Positions 10,021 through 20,985 of a stretch of 64,000 nt of DNA are shown piece after piece. Both the position numbers and the translations under genes were made by a program. Origin of the DNA: Notospermus geniculatus (lineage: Eukaryota; Nemertea; Pilidiophora; Heteronemertea; Lineidae); assembly GCA_002633025.1 (NCBI GenBank), contig NMRB01001458.1:26156-90155 (forward strand). Direction: 5' to 3'. The notes below the pieces were generated by a model. It ran no database searches. It had not been told where the DNA came from and worked only from the letters and a program-made list of their open reading frames with translations. Positions within the stretch are counted from its first letter, which is position 1. Every line of letters begins with the position of its first letter.

Positions 10021-11864
10021 TTTTATTTCAAACTCATGAAGTTTATACAGATAAAACAGTACATGTTGAAATATGAACACATTTTCTAACCCCAACCACC
10101 GTGACCATCAGATGGTGCTAAGACATGGGATGTACCAAATTTAAAGTGTCCCCTTGGTCATGTAGGCCTACAAAGTAAAACAAACATCCTTCAAAAAAGA
10201 AAGGTTTTTCCTATAATACAATCAGTGACCACTTTGGAGGAAAAGTGGAGAAAGGAGTGCCAGGATTTTCATCATAATGGCAGTATTTGTCAATTACCTA
10301 ACCTTCCTAAATGCGTTAACTCATATACTATTACCACTATCAGTATACACGTTTGTGGTAGGCCTACATGTACTTAAAGAAGATTTGACCATCCAAGTTG
10401 TTGGTCAAATAGCACTACACAGTGTACGTCATAGACGTAACACATGTAATTTCAAAATCAAAATCAAAAACTTGTTGTGGCAGAATTGCCAAGTGTTTCA
10501 GCATGTTATTATGTATCAGAGCAAAACCTAGCAATCACTTGCTTGTGACCAAATTCCCAGAGCAAATGTACCTTACTAATGTACACAGTTTTTGATTACA
10601 AAACATCTCTATTTTTTTATTACAAAACATCTCTATAACTTTGACACTTCAGGGTGGTTTACACCATTAAAATCCACATCAACCAATTTTCATATCTGTC
10701 TGATTTATAGGCACATGTAATACATGTACTTGAATATACCGTGACTCCAATTTCCAACTCTTAAGATCACCTTGTATCAATGCAACAAAATTTTTAAAAA
10801 ACATGGTCAGCTTCCTTGCCAAAAATTGGATTCTTAACATCCCAAAGAATGAAATGTACGGTAGGCCAGAACAGGTAGGCCTACTTGTATGCCAATCCAG
10901 TTTCAAAATTTCAAAATACATGAACTCAAAAAACTTTCAAGAGTTACTGTACACAACGTCAGAGCAACAAAGATTACATCAAATACATGCAATTTTGTGA
11001 AATTATAAGTTGAATAGAAAACCCCATCACAAAATATCTATTCATATGCCTGTTGGCCAACAGCTGCACCTTATTAACAGCTTGCAAATTAAATCTGCAG
11101 TTATGAAAGGTTTTGAAAACAACATCGGGAATTACATCAAACACCGAGAATTTCCTTTCGTAGTTAAGTAAAAAACTGGGCCCATATTCATGAAGCCTCC
11201 GCAACTTTGGGTGCATGGAAATATTGCAAGGCAGTCAGTGACCAATACGGCTTGTGCAGCCAAGCAATGGGTCATGTGAATAAAGACTAGCAAATGCTTT
11301 AACTTCGGATTTGTGCAGCATTGTCTAGTGCATTTATATTGCAAAATTCAAGTAAAAGCATTTACTCATCTTTATTCACATGACCCAATAGCTTGCAGGC
11401 AAAGTTGTGAAGACTTCGTGAATATGGTTTGCTCAAGCTCAAGGGCAACAATCTGCCGACCTAAAAAACAATTTGTATACCTACTCATATCAACTTTGAT
11501 ATCTCAGGACGGTCACTATCCAAATCATGAACAAATCTTCAAACCTCCCTATCTGGCTTGTGCATACAAGTACTCACAATACACCACAATCATGACGATA
11601 CAGCCCAAAAATTAACTGCTATCAAATCTTGGTCAAGTTACATCATATTTCTGAACATCCTTGAATTCTAAGTAAATCTCACTGAACGCACATATAGGCT
11701 TTGTCTGTCGATAAAATTACCATTTAAAAATACAAAGATATCAAAACTTTCAGAGTTAGTTGATACACCTGTATCAGACAAAAAAATAATTAGTCCATCG
11801 TTTGTCGCATTTGAGATCATCTAGTACACCTGTACCAATTCAACATCTCACATAATTGTAGCAA
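10021..11864. other. 3' non-coding interior of the CACTA-like element
   Basis: Between the left subterminal array and the accessory-gene stop I see no motif-bearing frame. A hairpin repeat lies near 11260-11395. The rest is AT-rich. Confidence 0.5.
11260..11395. mobile_element. Hairpin MITE related to 30363-30460
   Basis: Left arm GGGTCATGTGAATAAAGA...GCAAATGCTTTAAC pairs with right arm GTAAAAGCATTTACTCATCTTTATTCACATGACCC. The copy at 30363-30460 has the same GCAAATGCTTTTACTTGAAT interior. Confidence 0.65.
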
Positions 11865-12786
11865 CTACTTCTCCAAAATGTCAAGTTTTGCGATGAAGTG
11901 TTTATAGTCGCAGCTCTTCTCACCAGTGTAAGGATCCCCAATTACGAAATGTTGAATGAAACCCAGCACCTGAGAGTATATCTTCGGATAATCAAGGTCC
12001 ATCACGTAGTACACACCCATTAACACCAGCAATGCCTCAGGAATGGAACTACATTGAGCCGGAATTTCACAACCATCTCCAACAACAATAGCAGCCTCGA
12101 ACTCATGTTGTTTTGTGAAGATAACAAGATACGGTGCATCGTTTGCCTCGGACTTGAGGTGCTTGTCAAATTCACTTTCGGGGACATCATCGAACACCTT
12201 GTACACAGGTCTTGACTTCTGGCCCTTGCCTTTTTTGAAGGCGGTTTGTTTGTGCAGGTAGGACAAAATGGGCAGTACTTTGTCACCAACCTGCAGATGA
12301 AGAAACAAAAATTAGCACTCAGTGTCAGCAATGGGGAACAACTGTAGTGAAATCAGATGCCGATACCTACCTATCGTTAACTAATTTTTTTTCCCAATGT
12401 CAGACAATTTCATTACCTCTTTTCTTTAAAAGTAAAACAAACCTGTGTGCCTGAATCTTTCAACAATAAGTTTCCCACATGAGAACAATGGAAATTAGCA
12501 GATTTTATACTCACAGTTGTCTTCTGTTTACTCGGATTATGCTTTAAAACGCTCCGTAGAGCCTTTTCCATGTTCACCCCCAGTGCTTCATATCGGTCAT
12601 CTCGAATAAGCTGCTTGAAGTCTTCCATGATCTGAAAGACAAAAATGTTGAAAATTAAATAGTTTAGTTAATTACCAGAACGAGGATGAGAATGGCTGCG
12701 ACCCGACTATAAACTGTCATCTTCCCTTGGCGATATATATAAAGTGTATTATATTATTATATTATATTATATTATTATTATTATTA

Positions 12787-12844
<58 letters not shown>

Positions 12845-14667
12845 TATATTATATTATTATACATGTATTATTATATTATGTGCTGCACAGTAGATACCGT
12901 ATTGACCATCAATTTGACTTACGTATTTTCCTTCTGATAAAAAAGGGAATTCCTCAAGAATTTTTCTGATGCCAACGCCTTCATTCACCGATTGGATGAA
13001 TTTTCGTCTGTTAGAGAATGTCTCTTTTAAAATGATTTTCATGTGAGAAACGTTACAGTCTTTTCCTTTTCCATATTCTCTCTTTACTTCATCCATATGA
13101 CAGATATAGTCCTCCTCTGAAACGCTCTTTTGTGCGGTGGGTTCAGTGACTGCTGAGTTTCGTTTTGGTGTTGCCTTCATGAGCTTCATCTTCTTAGCAG
13201 CCTGGTCACCAGTGGTCGATGAGTGGTTATTGTTGATTTCAATATCCTGGCTTTTCTTCTTCTTGTTCAACCGCTCGGTTCGAACCCTTTGACTCAGGGC
13301 TCGTGTTAAAGTTGACTGAAAAAAATTATTGAGCACATAGATGGTACATGCTGTATACTGCTTTCCTGGCATGAAGCAGAACTCCGCTAATTATAGAGCT
13401 GCACCCTACACGATCCTTGGCCGGTATGGCAGGGATCAATGTCCTAGTGATGTAAGTCCGTGTGACTTTGTGTCACTTTTGTGACATAATCCTTTCACGA
13501 AGGAAGACTCTATCGGACTGTGCAATAGGGCCCGGACTTTGCTTCCAGGGGGCATTTGGTCAACAACGGAGCTGAAACAAACCACCTCAATCTAGGGTTC
13601 GCCTATTAACTGGACGACTGGTTTGCTTGGTCAGTTGCCCGAACTTCCATCTCAAGCAGTTCGCGGTGATTATAATTAGCATGTGAACAGTGAACAGTGA
13701 TTCCTGGGACGGACTTAGACAATTTGAGTGTAACAGGAAGTTACCAAACTCCAACCTACCCATGGTTTTGTACCCTCTCTCTTAATACACGGGTACGCTC
13801 TGTACATTTTCTCACCAATGGTTCTGTAGATAGCTTGATTATCAATAACACTAGGATATTCCGACAGGTAAAAGTGGGCAAGCTCACCCACAACCCTTTG
13901 CCAAACCATTCCCGACTCATTGTTTCTCAGGGAAGCCTTTACAAATGAAGAAAATTCTGGGAGTGGTACTGTGCTGGTACAAATTGTAGGCCCCGGTTCA
14001 ACTGCCGCATCCGTCTGAGATGGTGGTGAAGTGGCTTTCGTAATCTCGACATCAGCAACGGTTTCATTTTGCTGTCTTGGTTCCCCACAACTTACAACCT
14101 CTGAAATATTTACAGTGAAAATTATTTAGTGTTATAATTTCATGCCTGGAGTAGTTATGGCCTGGACTTTTTAAGCTACTTCAGATGGAGCCAAGAAGTT
14201 AACCTGAAAAAGATCAAGCATCTTTTGAATCGGAAAACATTTTGTACCTTCAACAAGGCTGACTTCTTCAGACCATTTTTGACCTGGTTTGAGAGCAATT
14301 ATTGGCTTGTCACCTGCGACCTCAAGGAGAACATCTTCATCGTCTATATCGGTTCCATCTTCTTGCAGACAAAACCGAATCTGATTCGGCTCTTGCTGCT
14401 GTAGTTGCAACTTTTCGTTCGCTGCAAATATGAAAGATCGCATAAAAACTGGTAGAGAGAACTCTCGTTATTATACCGTCCACCGTTATAACGCCACAAT
14501 TCCTGACCTGGCTTTCTCAATTAGATACTGACAATCCTGTATCAATAAATATCAACAATTGCGAAAAGTGATGTTGACTTACCTTTCACCTGGAGAGCTG
14601 CCAAAGTATCAGCAATGATCATTTTCTTAATCTGATAGCAGTTTGTCCATACTTTAAACAGCGGCAT
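11865..14667 (-). CDS. CIDE-N / SAMD3-like accessory gene of the transposon (six exons)
   Basis: Six minus-strand exons join in phase with GT-AG introns: 14667-14583, 14421-14204, 14098-13760, 13315-12923, 12631-12515 and 12290-11865 (about 525 codons, stop at 11865). Donors include GTAAGT, GTAGGT and GTGAGT. Exons 1-2 give a CIDE-N-like domain (residues 1 to about 80): PLFKVW, ADTLAALQVK, then CLQEDGTDIDDEDVL and ALKPGQKW. These match the EDGT and GQKW landmarks of CIDE/DFF proteins. Exons 3-4 resemble SAMD3-like proteins (WQRVVGELAHFYLSEYPSV, MYRAYPCIKREGTKPW, then LSQRVRTERLNKKKK). Exon 6 has DAPYLVIFTKQHEFEAAIVV and LLVLMGVYYVMDLDYPKIY. In fish, SAMD3-like proteins are commonly transposon-associated (from memory). 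The exon 2/3 junction (CAG|GTTAAC, NAGNAG-like acceptor) is the least certain. Exon 1 could start upstream at 14724. Its role in transposition is unknown. Confidence 0.75.
12750..12862. repeat. TTA/ATT microsatellite in intron 4 of the accessory gene
   Basis: Nearly pure TTA repeats with some TATAT interruptions, between exon 4 (ends 12923) and exon 5 (starts 12631). Confidence 0.95.
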
Positions 14668-14982
14668 TTCCAAATCTTTTCTGGTCAGTACTCGTGAATA
14701 AAGTGGGCAGGTCGAGAAATGCAACTATTGCAGCATGAAATGGTGGTATTAATTAAAGTGAAACATCCTGCATTGGGTTTATTCCAAGTTTACCCCTTCC
14801 CATTTCACCCCTAAAAGGAATTCTAGGGGGGCGGGGGATGGGAAGACGCGAACTGAAGAAAGATAACGTTTCAAAGTTGCTCCATAATACTACAAACGCT
14901 GTACACTGATCTAACTGTAATGACTACAAAGTTCGTCCACCCATAACACCTCAACAGAACTTTGTTCAATTAAACTCACTGA

Positions 14983-17457
14983 TTAAATATCAATGAATTC
15001 TGCAATATGAGAGTACCTATTGACAATGAAGAGTTCTCCACTACATGGAAACACTGGCAGGGGCCATGTATTCTGGAGGTCCAAGAAGCGAACTAGGTCA
15101 AATTTTGAGGTTGAAGAAACCTGATAAGAATTCATCATCGGGACAAAACCTTCTGTTTGGAGAATTTCCATGAGGAACATTTTGCAGCTGTCTACAACGA
15201 CCACTTTTTCAATGATGCCAAACTGGGGCTCACCCTCCTGCCAACCAAGTGAAAGTGCAGCTCCAGCCATATACTTATGACCATGGACAACTGCATGCTT
15301 AGCAACATACACAGTGGGATCATTGGGATTTGATACAGCAAGTCCATATCTGTTGCATAACCTTGTGAATTTCTCGACCAGATTTGGGCTGTCTTCTGCC
15401 AATCTAGTTTCTATTCCTTCTGATACACTATCTCCTGGATAGAGAAAGTTAGCAGACTTTGTGCCATCTACTGCCAACATACGTGAGCACATCCACAACT
15501 GATGCTTTTCTGCCATTGACTTGGCAACGTTTTTGAAACAATTCATCTTCAGCCTTTTGAAAAATCCATGTTTCGCTTCGTATCTCATGCACCACTGATG
15601 CCTAAGTGGCCCAAACAGCATAATTTGCTGTGGTAGATGCACACAGTAGTGCATCTTGGGAGTCACTGATTGCCTGGGGTACAACGTTATGAAGGTCAAG
15701 TGGTGCGTACAGATCAGTTGCTGAAGCTGACCGGCGGTGTCATGATCTGCATAGGGAGAGGTTGACAAAAGAACTATCTGAAGCAAACAGATGAAGTTCT
15801 TGTAGTTTGCATCATCTTCTGCTATCTTTGGGCCTATCACATGAGGAAGCACATAGCTCAATACTAGCGTGGCAGAACTTGTTTGCTTGATTTTAGTGTT
15901 AACAACAATGTGATTCTTCTCTATTTGTTCTGGTATGCTACCTCTGTCAAGGTATGAGTATGGGTAGGACTTAATGGAGCTATTCAACCAGCTGAGGGTG
16001 AAATAGTGTTCTTCATAGATACAGTGGTAGAGAAGAAGAGCAATTTCACTTGGAACAATACCCTCGAGGAGAACATGCATAGGATCATGCACTAAGCATG
16101 TGCAGAGTGGGAACTCTATATCCAGGAATGGGCTAGAGGAATTTATTCCCCATAACTTGCTCCAGTAATCAAATGTTCGCCCCCTTAGATCAAGAAGGGC
16201 AGCACATCTCTCTCGGTGTTCTGTTTCATCACGCTTGTCAAAATCAGAAGAGTCGAATTTCAACTTCATGTCTTGCTTACTAGCATTGCACGTTCGACAT
16301 GACTTCAGGGCAAAAGAAACACCTTCTTTAAAACCCCCCAACCATTGGGCTGCCAACGTGTCGCATGGGCACATGACAAGAGCACCTTCAATTACAACTG
16401 ACTGACCCTGAATTTCCATTTCTATGCCCCCGCTCTGCAACTGTTTGATTACACTGAGAAAATCCTTCAGTAAGGGTCTTGCACCAAACTTCCGTAAATC
16501 CTTCGATTTAGCGATTGCTACCAATTGAATTGCAACAAGTTTGGACCTATATTGTGGGGGAATGTTTGCCAAAGCGAAGTAGAACATAGCCATTTTGTGC
16601 TTCTTTATATGTGCCCCCAACGGGTTCACCATTTCCACATCATCATGACTGAGCACTATTTGTAAAGCATGGGGATTCCTCTGGAAAAGAGGGTGGCTCC
16701 TGATGAAGTCACCGTCACAGATATCATTCATGACACTATTCTGGCTTTGATGGGGATTTCGTACAAAGTTCCATACTTCGGGCAAATTCAGGAACAGTTC
16801 TATATTTTCTTTGAATGGGATAATTTGACCGTAGTGCTTGACCATTTGAAGGCGACCCCTAACACGAGCCATGGTCTGCCCAAGGTACATATCTTTCGGT
16901 TGAAGTAAACCACAATGCTCTGCATAGAACTTTTTCCTCAAATGATTTGTTGAAAAACCAGACAGTATATCAGGTTCAGTGAGTGGTTGCAATAGCCCAA
17001 GGTCATAGTTTCTTTCAAGAAACTTGTGCCTTAAATTGTTCACAAAGGTCTGCAAGAATGCTGCCATGTACGTCTGGGTTGAATTTACAATGGCATTCAT
17101 AGCTGTTTGAGCAATATTGTTTTGGGTCTCAATATTGAGCAAGTACACTGCTCCTAACATTTTCTCTTGCACTTGCAAATCAATATTCGGGTCAGGGGCT
17201 GTGTCATCTTCGTCATTAACATCTTGGTCATAAAACATCATTGCATCATTCTCTGGTACTAATTGTTCTACGATGTTACCATGTTTTCTCGAAGTGTGAA
17301 TTTTGAAGGCATTCCAACTTTTAGAAGTGTACATACAAGCGTCATAAGAACATTGAACCAAGAAATTAGGATCATGCCGGTGGTTCCTCACAAGATGCTG
17401 TACAAGACCTGCATGACTGTCAGAAATAAAGTAACACATTGTACACGGGTACTCCAT
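14983..17457 (-). CDS. CACTA-like transposase, 824 aa, uninterrupted
   Basis: The single-exon frame starts with two C2H2-type zinc fingers: C5/C8/H21/H26 and C36/C41/H54/H59. Around residue 270 is SHDDVEMVNPLGAHIKKHK followed by MFYFALANIPPQYRSKL. A CRTCN motif follows, then HDPMHVLLEGIVPSEIALLL near residue 456. Near 600 is MHYCVHLPQQIM...GPLRHQ and MRYEAKHGFFKR. These blocks define a large transposase family common in fish and marine invertebrates. Its acidic residues (DD, then HD, then E) could form an RNase-H-like centre, but I cannot assign them. The assignment to CACTA rests mainly on the element's CACTG tips and subterminal arrays. The start is the first Met after an in-frame stop and lies next to the fingers. 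The satellite upstream (17535-17880) could hold its promoter. Confidence 0.78.
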   Translation of the reverse strand: MEYPCTMCYFISDSHAGLVQHLVRNHRHDPNFLVQCSYDACMYTSKSWNAFKIHTSRKHGNIVEQLVPENDAMMFYDQDVNDEDDTAPDPNIDLQVQEKMLGAVYLLNIETQNNIAQTAMNAIVNSTQTYMAAFLQTFVNNLRHKFLERNYDLGLLQPLTEPDILSGFSTNHLRKKFYAEHCGLLQPKDMYLGQTMARVRGRLQMVKHYGQIIPFKENIELFLNLPEVWNFVRNPHQSQNSVMNDICDGDFIRSHPLFQRNPHALQIVLSHDDVEMVNPLGAHIKKHKMAMFYFALANIPPQYRSKLVAIQLVAIAKSKDLRKFGARPLLKDFLSVIKQLQSGGIEMEIQGQSVVIEGALVMCPCDTLAAQWLGGFKEGVSFALKSCRTCNASKQDMKLKFDSSDFDKRDETEHRERCAALLDLRGRTFDYWSKLWGINSSSPFLDIEFPLCTCLVHDPMHVLLEGIVPSEIALLLYHCIYEEHYFTLSWLNSSIKSYPYSYLDRGSIPEQIEKNHIVVNTKIKQTSSATLVLSYVLPHVIGPKIAEDDANYKNFICLLQIVLLSTSPYADHDTAGQLQQLICTHHLTFITLYPRQSVTPKMHYCVHLPQQIMLFGPLRHQWCMRYEAKHGFFKRLKMNCFKNVAKSMAEKHQLWMCSRMLAVDGTKSANFLYPGDSVSEGIETRLAEDSPNLVEKFTRLCNRYGLAVSNPNDPTVYVAKHAVVHGHKYMAGAALSLGWQEGEPQFGIIEKVVVVDSCKMFLMEILQTEGFVPMMNSYQVSSTSKFDLVRFLDLQNTWPLPVFPCSGELFIVNRYSHIAEFIDI

Positions 17458-17534
17458 TATTAGGCCATGCAGTCAATGTAAATATGAAATAGGCCTAGGA
17501 CAAGGTGCTGGCCTGGGCATACGGTAGCCCCTAG

Positions 17535-17880
17535 TATTTTTGAAAAACACACAGAAAACACTTGGCGTTTAATTTTGTTACTCCATTTCGCCCGTAGGGC
17601 CCGTGTCCAAATGTTTTTGAAAAACAGACAGGAAAAACACTAGGCGTTTAATTTTGTTACTCCATTTGGCCTGTAGGGCCCGTGTCCGATGTTTTTGAAA
17701 AACACACAGAAAAAACACTAGGCGTTTAATTGTGTTACTCCATTTCACCTGTAGGGCCCGTATCCGATGTTTTTGAAAAACACACAGAAAAAACACTAGG
17801 CGTTTAATTTTGTTACTCCATTTCACCTGTAGGGCCCGTATCCGATGTTTTTGAAAAACACACAGAAAAAACACTTGGTG
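17535..17880. repeat. 78-bp satellite, about 4.5 copies, upstream of the transposase gene
   Basis: TTTTTGAAAAAC recurs at 17535, 17613, 17691, 17769 and 17847, an exact 78-base period. The unit also holds GGCGTTTAATTTTGTTACTC and GTAGGGCCCGT. Because 78 is a multiple of 3, one minus-strand frame stays open through all copies. It sits about 80 bases upstream of the transposase ATG. Confidence 0.95.
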
Positions 17881-18334
17881 TTTAATTTTGTTTACTACAT
17901 CAGCAGCGCGCCTTTGATGCTAAAAGACATTGATAGGCCTACTCATCAAGCCTGGGATCACAAACCTATAGGCCTAGGCCCTTATCCTAGGGGCGATGGC
18001 GACAACAGAACAGTCACTAAGCAGTTCAGTGTACAGCTTGTACATGCCATGCATCAGCAGGCCCGCGATGCATAGCGATGGTCGGCATTGCGTAGGCCTA
18101 CCGGCGGGGCCGATCAAATCAATTTGACAAGTGGTTAATATTCTTCAAATTTCAACTACACTTGTGAATTCGTTATCTTGAATCAGTTGGCCGAAGTCAG
18201 GCCCTTTGTGTTCCCAAGTATCACCTCGTAAATCGATGAAAATTCGAAAAGAATGCCAATGCCGCGCAGCAGACAGACGACCTTGCCACACCCTTTCACC
18301 GTTCATTTGCGCATGCGTAACGGAAAATTTTCAA

Positions 18335-18604
18335 ACACACTAAACACATTGCGTTTTGTATGCCAATGCAAAAAAAACACGATGCGTTTATGAAGTGTTT
18401 AATGTGTTAGATGATGAGCATTATGTGCTCGATGCAAGTGTTGGCCAGCAACGCTTTGCGTTTAACACCGATAGTTGTGTTTTTACAGTTACGCATTGCG
18501 TTTTCACAACAACACATGCTGTTTGAATTGGCCCGTACTATACACATTGTGTTTTCTAAAATGTGTTTTCATGTGTTTTGTTCCAAACACGCATTTTTAC
18601 AGTG
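18335..18604. repeat. Right subterminal array of AACACA/TGTGTT motifs
   Basis: Contains AAACACATTGCGTTTTG, GTGTTTAATGTGTT and ATGTGTTTTCATGTGTTTTG and ends at the tip TTTTTACAGTG. It mirrors the left array. Confidence 0.75.
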
Positions 18605-19055
18605 TACTCGTTAACGAAATAATCCGTGAGAATCATTCTGACGCCAAGTTAATTCAGCAAGAGTCAACAATTCAGCAAGTTCGTCAACGAATGAAGGGCG
18701 ATTTGTCCCATCTTCAAAACACGCAGTGTAAGCATGAATGACGTCATTGGATGAAAGCGATGCTGATTGGGCGAAAGGATTTCTTTCGCAAGTACCACAG
18801 GAAATCGGGCCGATGTCCTCAGGGCGTAGAGGTTGCGAAAGGAGCGAGCGCGAAACCCTGGGATTCTCAGGATGCAGTACTACGGGACGAGACAGCTATT
18901 AGTTGTGACCGAAACTTTCCAGCAGTAACAGTTCTGTAAACCTCCTCCAGAATTTTCCTAAGGCTAAACATGTCCGATTTACATGAGCACGGCTTGATTT
19001 TTCAATCACTATCAGGAGGCAACCAATAACCCCTCTGTTTTGTCTCTTCAATTAG
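18605..19055. other. No supported gene between the CACTA-like element and the next LINE
   Basis: Short frames only, without motifs. Confidence 0.5.
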
Positions 19056-20029
19056 GAACATTGGTCAGTTTTTAAAAACGCGGCCAACTCTATTGATGAG
19101 TACGCAGACACGGTCTCCAGTTACCTAAAATTCTGTGAACAGACTTGCTTACCAACTAAAATGATTACCAGTTTTCCCAATTCAAAGCCCTGGTTTGATC
19201 GGTCTGTTGGCGCTAAGATCAAGGTCAAAGACGTTGCCTACAGGAACAAGTCTGTGAATCCTGGGGCTTATCTTCAAGCCAAGGCTGATCTCAGGAAATG
19301 TATTGTGGCAGCTCGTTCACGGTACAAGCAGAAACTTGAAGACTGTCTTGATACGAACAATGCACGGGACCTATGGTCAAGCGTTCAGTCTATAACGAAC
19401 TACAAACGTGCACAGCCATCAATAAATGCCAGTGACAATACTTTACCAGACAAACTGAATCATTTCTATGCCCGCTTCGACAGGGACAATTCCGAGACAG
19501 CACCGGCACTTTCCTTTGACATAAGAGAGCCCCCTTTCGTTATTGGGGAATACGAGGTTAAACGCACGATCAAAGGCCTAAATGCACGGAAAGCGGCGGG
19601 CCCTGACGGAATTTCCCCGCGCTTTCTTCAGGCGTGTGTGGACCAAGTATCCCCAGTATTGACAGACCTGTTTAATTGGTCCCTAGCTACGAGGAAGGTG
19701 CCGTTGTGCTATAAAGAATCGGTAATTGTCCCTGTGCCGAAGAAGAATGCCGTTACATGTTTAAATGATTATCGGCCTGTTGCCCTCACCGCAGTAATCA
19801 TGAAGGTCTTTGAAAAGCTTGTGTTAGCTTATATTAATTCTGTTTTACCTAGGGGCCTAGACCCATGCCAGTTTGCTTACCGTGCGAACAGAAGCACGGA
19901 TGATGCCGTCAACTATTGTATGCACAATGTTCTTCAGTTTCTAGAGCCTGGGAAGGATAACAACTCGAACTATGTTCGCTTACTCTTCATAGATTATAGT
20001 TCGGCTTTTAACACCATCGTGCCAACTAA
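19056..20029 (+). pseudogene. L2/CR1-like LINE fragment, linker and N-terminal RT
   Basis: The frame is open from about 19056. It begins with a linker (NSIDEYADTVSSYLKFCEQT and SKPWFDRSVGAKIK) and continues into RT: KAAGPDGISPRFLQAC, NDYRPVALTAVIMKVFEKLV, LDPCQFAYRANRSTDDAV, and the first catalytic block LLFIDYSSAFNTIVPT. Endonuclease is absent upstream. At the N at 20030 the text changes at once to an unrelated repeat, so the loss of the YADD half may be an assembly join rather than biological truncation. No frameshift is seen within the fragment. Confidence 0.85.
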
Positions 20030-20030
20030 N

Positions 20031-20985
20031 TATGATGATTTTTGGGTTAATGCCACCTGGCGGCCATATTGGATGTCCGATCGGGCTGGAACTTCACACG
20101 CACATAAAGGTCATCTGCAGGGGATCACATAGCACATTGGAGCGCTTTGGGTCAAGTCGTTCCTGAGTTACAGCACTTTGATGATTTTCGGGTTACGCCA
20201 CCTGGCAGCCATATTGGATGTCCGATTGGGCCGAAAGTTCACATGCACATGAAGGTCATCTGCAGGGGGCCACATAGCACATTGGAGCGCTTTGGGTTAA
20301 GGCGTTCCTGAGTTACAGCACTTTGATGATTTTTGGGTTACGCCACCTGGTGGCCATGTTTGAAGTCAAATCAGGCCGAAATTTGACATGCATGTAAAGG
20401 TCATCCAGATGGCTGCAAATATCAAATTTGAGCCCTTTGCGTCAAGCCGTTCATGAGTAATAGCACTTACTTGATTTTCAGGTTACGCCCCCTGGCGGCC
20501 ATATTGGATGTCCAATCGGGACGAAACTTGGTATTTTTAAAGGTACCCATCCAATGCATGTTTATGCAAAATATGAAGTTGCTCGGTGAAATAATGACAA
20601 ACTGTGGCAGGTTCGTCACTTTTGTCGAACTTTGACCTCTGTGACCTTGAAAAGTAGGTCAAATCAAAAACCCGTTATATATGTTATGTATCCTTATTAG
20701 CTATACCTATGATAAAAATTTGGAGATGATCCAGTCATTAGTTCAGGAGTTACTAGTATTGCACTTTTTGTGTTTTTGGTTTCCGCCACCTGGTGGCCAA
20801 ACTGAGAGTCGAATGGGACCGAAACTTGGTATCGTGGGTCATCTGACCTAGGGGTATATATGTACCAAGTTTCAGATCAATAGCTCCAGCGGTTACGAAA
20901 CGTGCCCGGCTAACGGACAACGACGACGACGGACGACGGACGCCGCACAATCGTAATAGCTCACCCCAGTGAGCTAAAAATCCTA
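20031..20985 (+). repeat. Dispersed repeat with tandem 135-155 bp units and a TAGCTCAC hairpin end
   Basis: Units starting near 20034, 20180, 20335 and 20473 share GCCACCTGGCGGCCATATTG and similar text. The right part holds TGACCT/AGGTCA half sites (20633-20661). The element ends with CGACGACGACGGACGACGGA and the hairpin TAGCTCACCCCAGTGAGCTA. Related copies are at 21385-21930 (minus), 30495-30750 (minus), 39430-41060 and 52600-53683. No protein is supported. Confidence 0.85.
20633..20661. promoter_or_regulatory. Composite nuclear-receptor-like half sites (DR3 plus ER8) in the repeat
   Basis: TGACCT at 20633 and 20642 (3-base spacer) and AGGTCA at 20656 (8-base spacer, everted). The arrangement is also found at 21679-21707 and 52899-52927. 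Function is inferred only from motif similarity. Confidence 0.5.

Larger units (their letters stand above)
9697..18604 (-). mobile_element. CACTA/EnSpm-like DNA transposon, apparently complete (8.9 kb)
   Basis: The left tip is CACTGTAAAAAATAAGTG and the right tip, reverse-complemented, is CACTGTAAAAATGCGTG. These are CACTR-type ends. Both are followed inward by about 300 bp of irregular AACACA/TGTGTT motifs, as in CACTA elements. Inside, both genes read on the minus strand: an 824-codon transposase-like frame (17457-14983) and a six-exon accessory gene (14667-11865). TA lies on both sides; a longer target duplication is not clear. Interior non-coding parts hold a 78-bp satellite (17535-17880), a TTA microsatellite and a hairpin near 11260-11395. 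The transposase frame is unbroken, so this copy may be young. Confidence 0.75.

Noticed and set aside
12727-12969. Frame coding for a long Ile/Leu-rich hydrophobic peptide
   Set aside because: It is the translation of a TTA/ATT microsatellite inside an intron.
17578-17874. 98-codon frame with a 26-residue repeated unit
   Set aside because: It is the 78-bp satellite read in a frame that stays open because 78 is divisible by 3; no known domain.
20031-20985. Helitron, suggested by the end hairpin TAGCTCAC...GTGAGCTA followed by AAAA
   Set aside because: The CTAA lies within the hairpin itself, copies end with varied hairpins, and no 5' TC start or Rep/helicase was seen.
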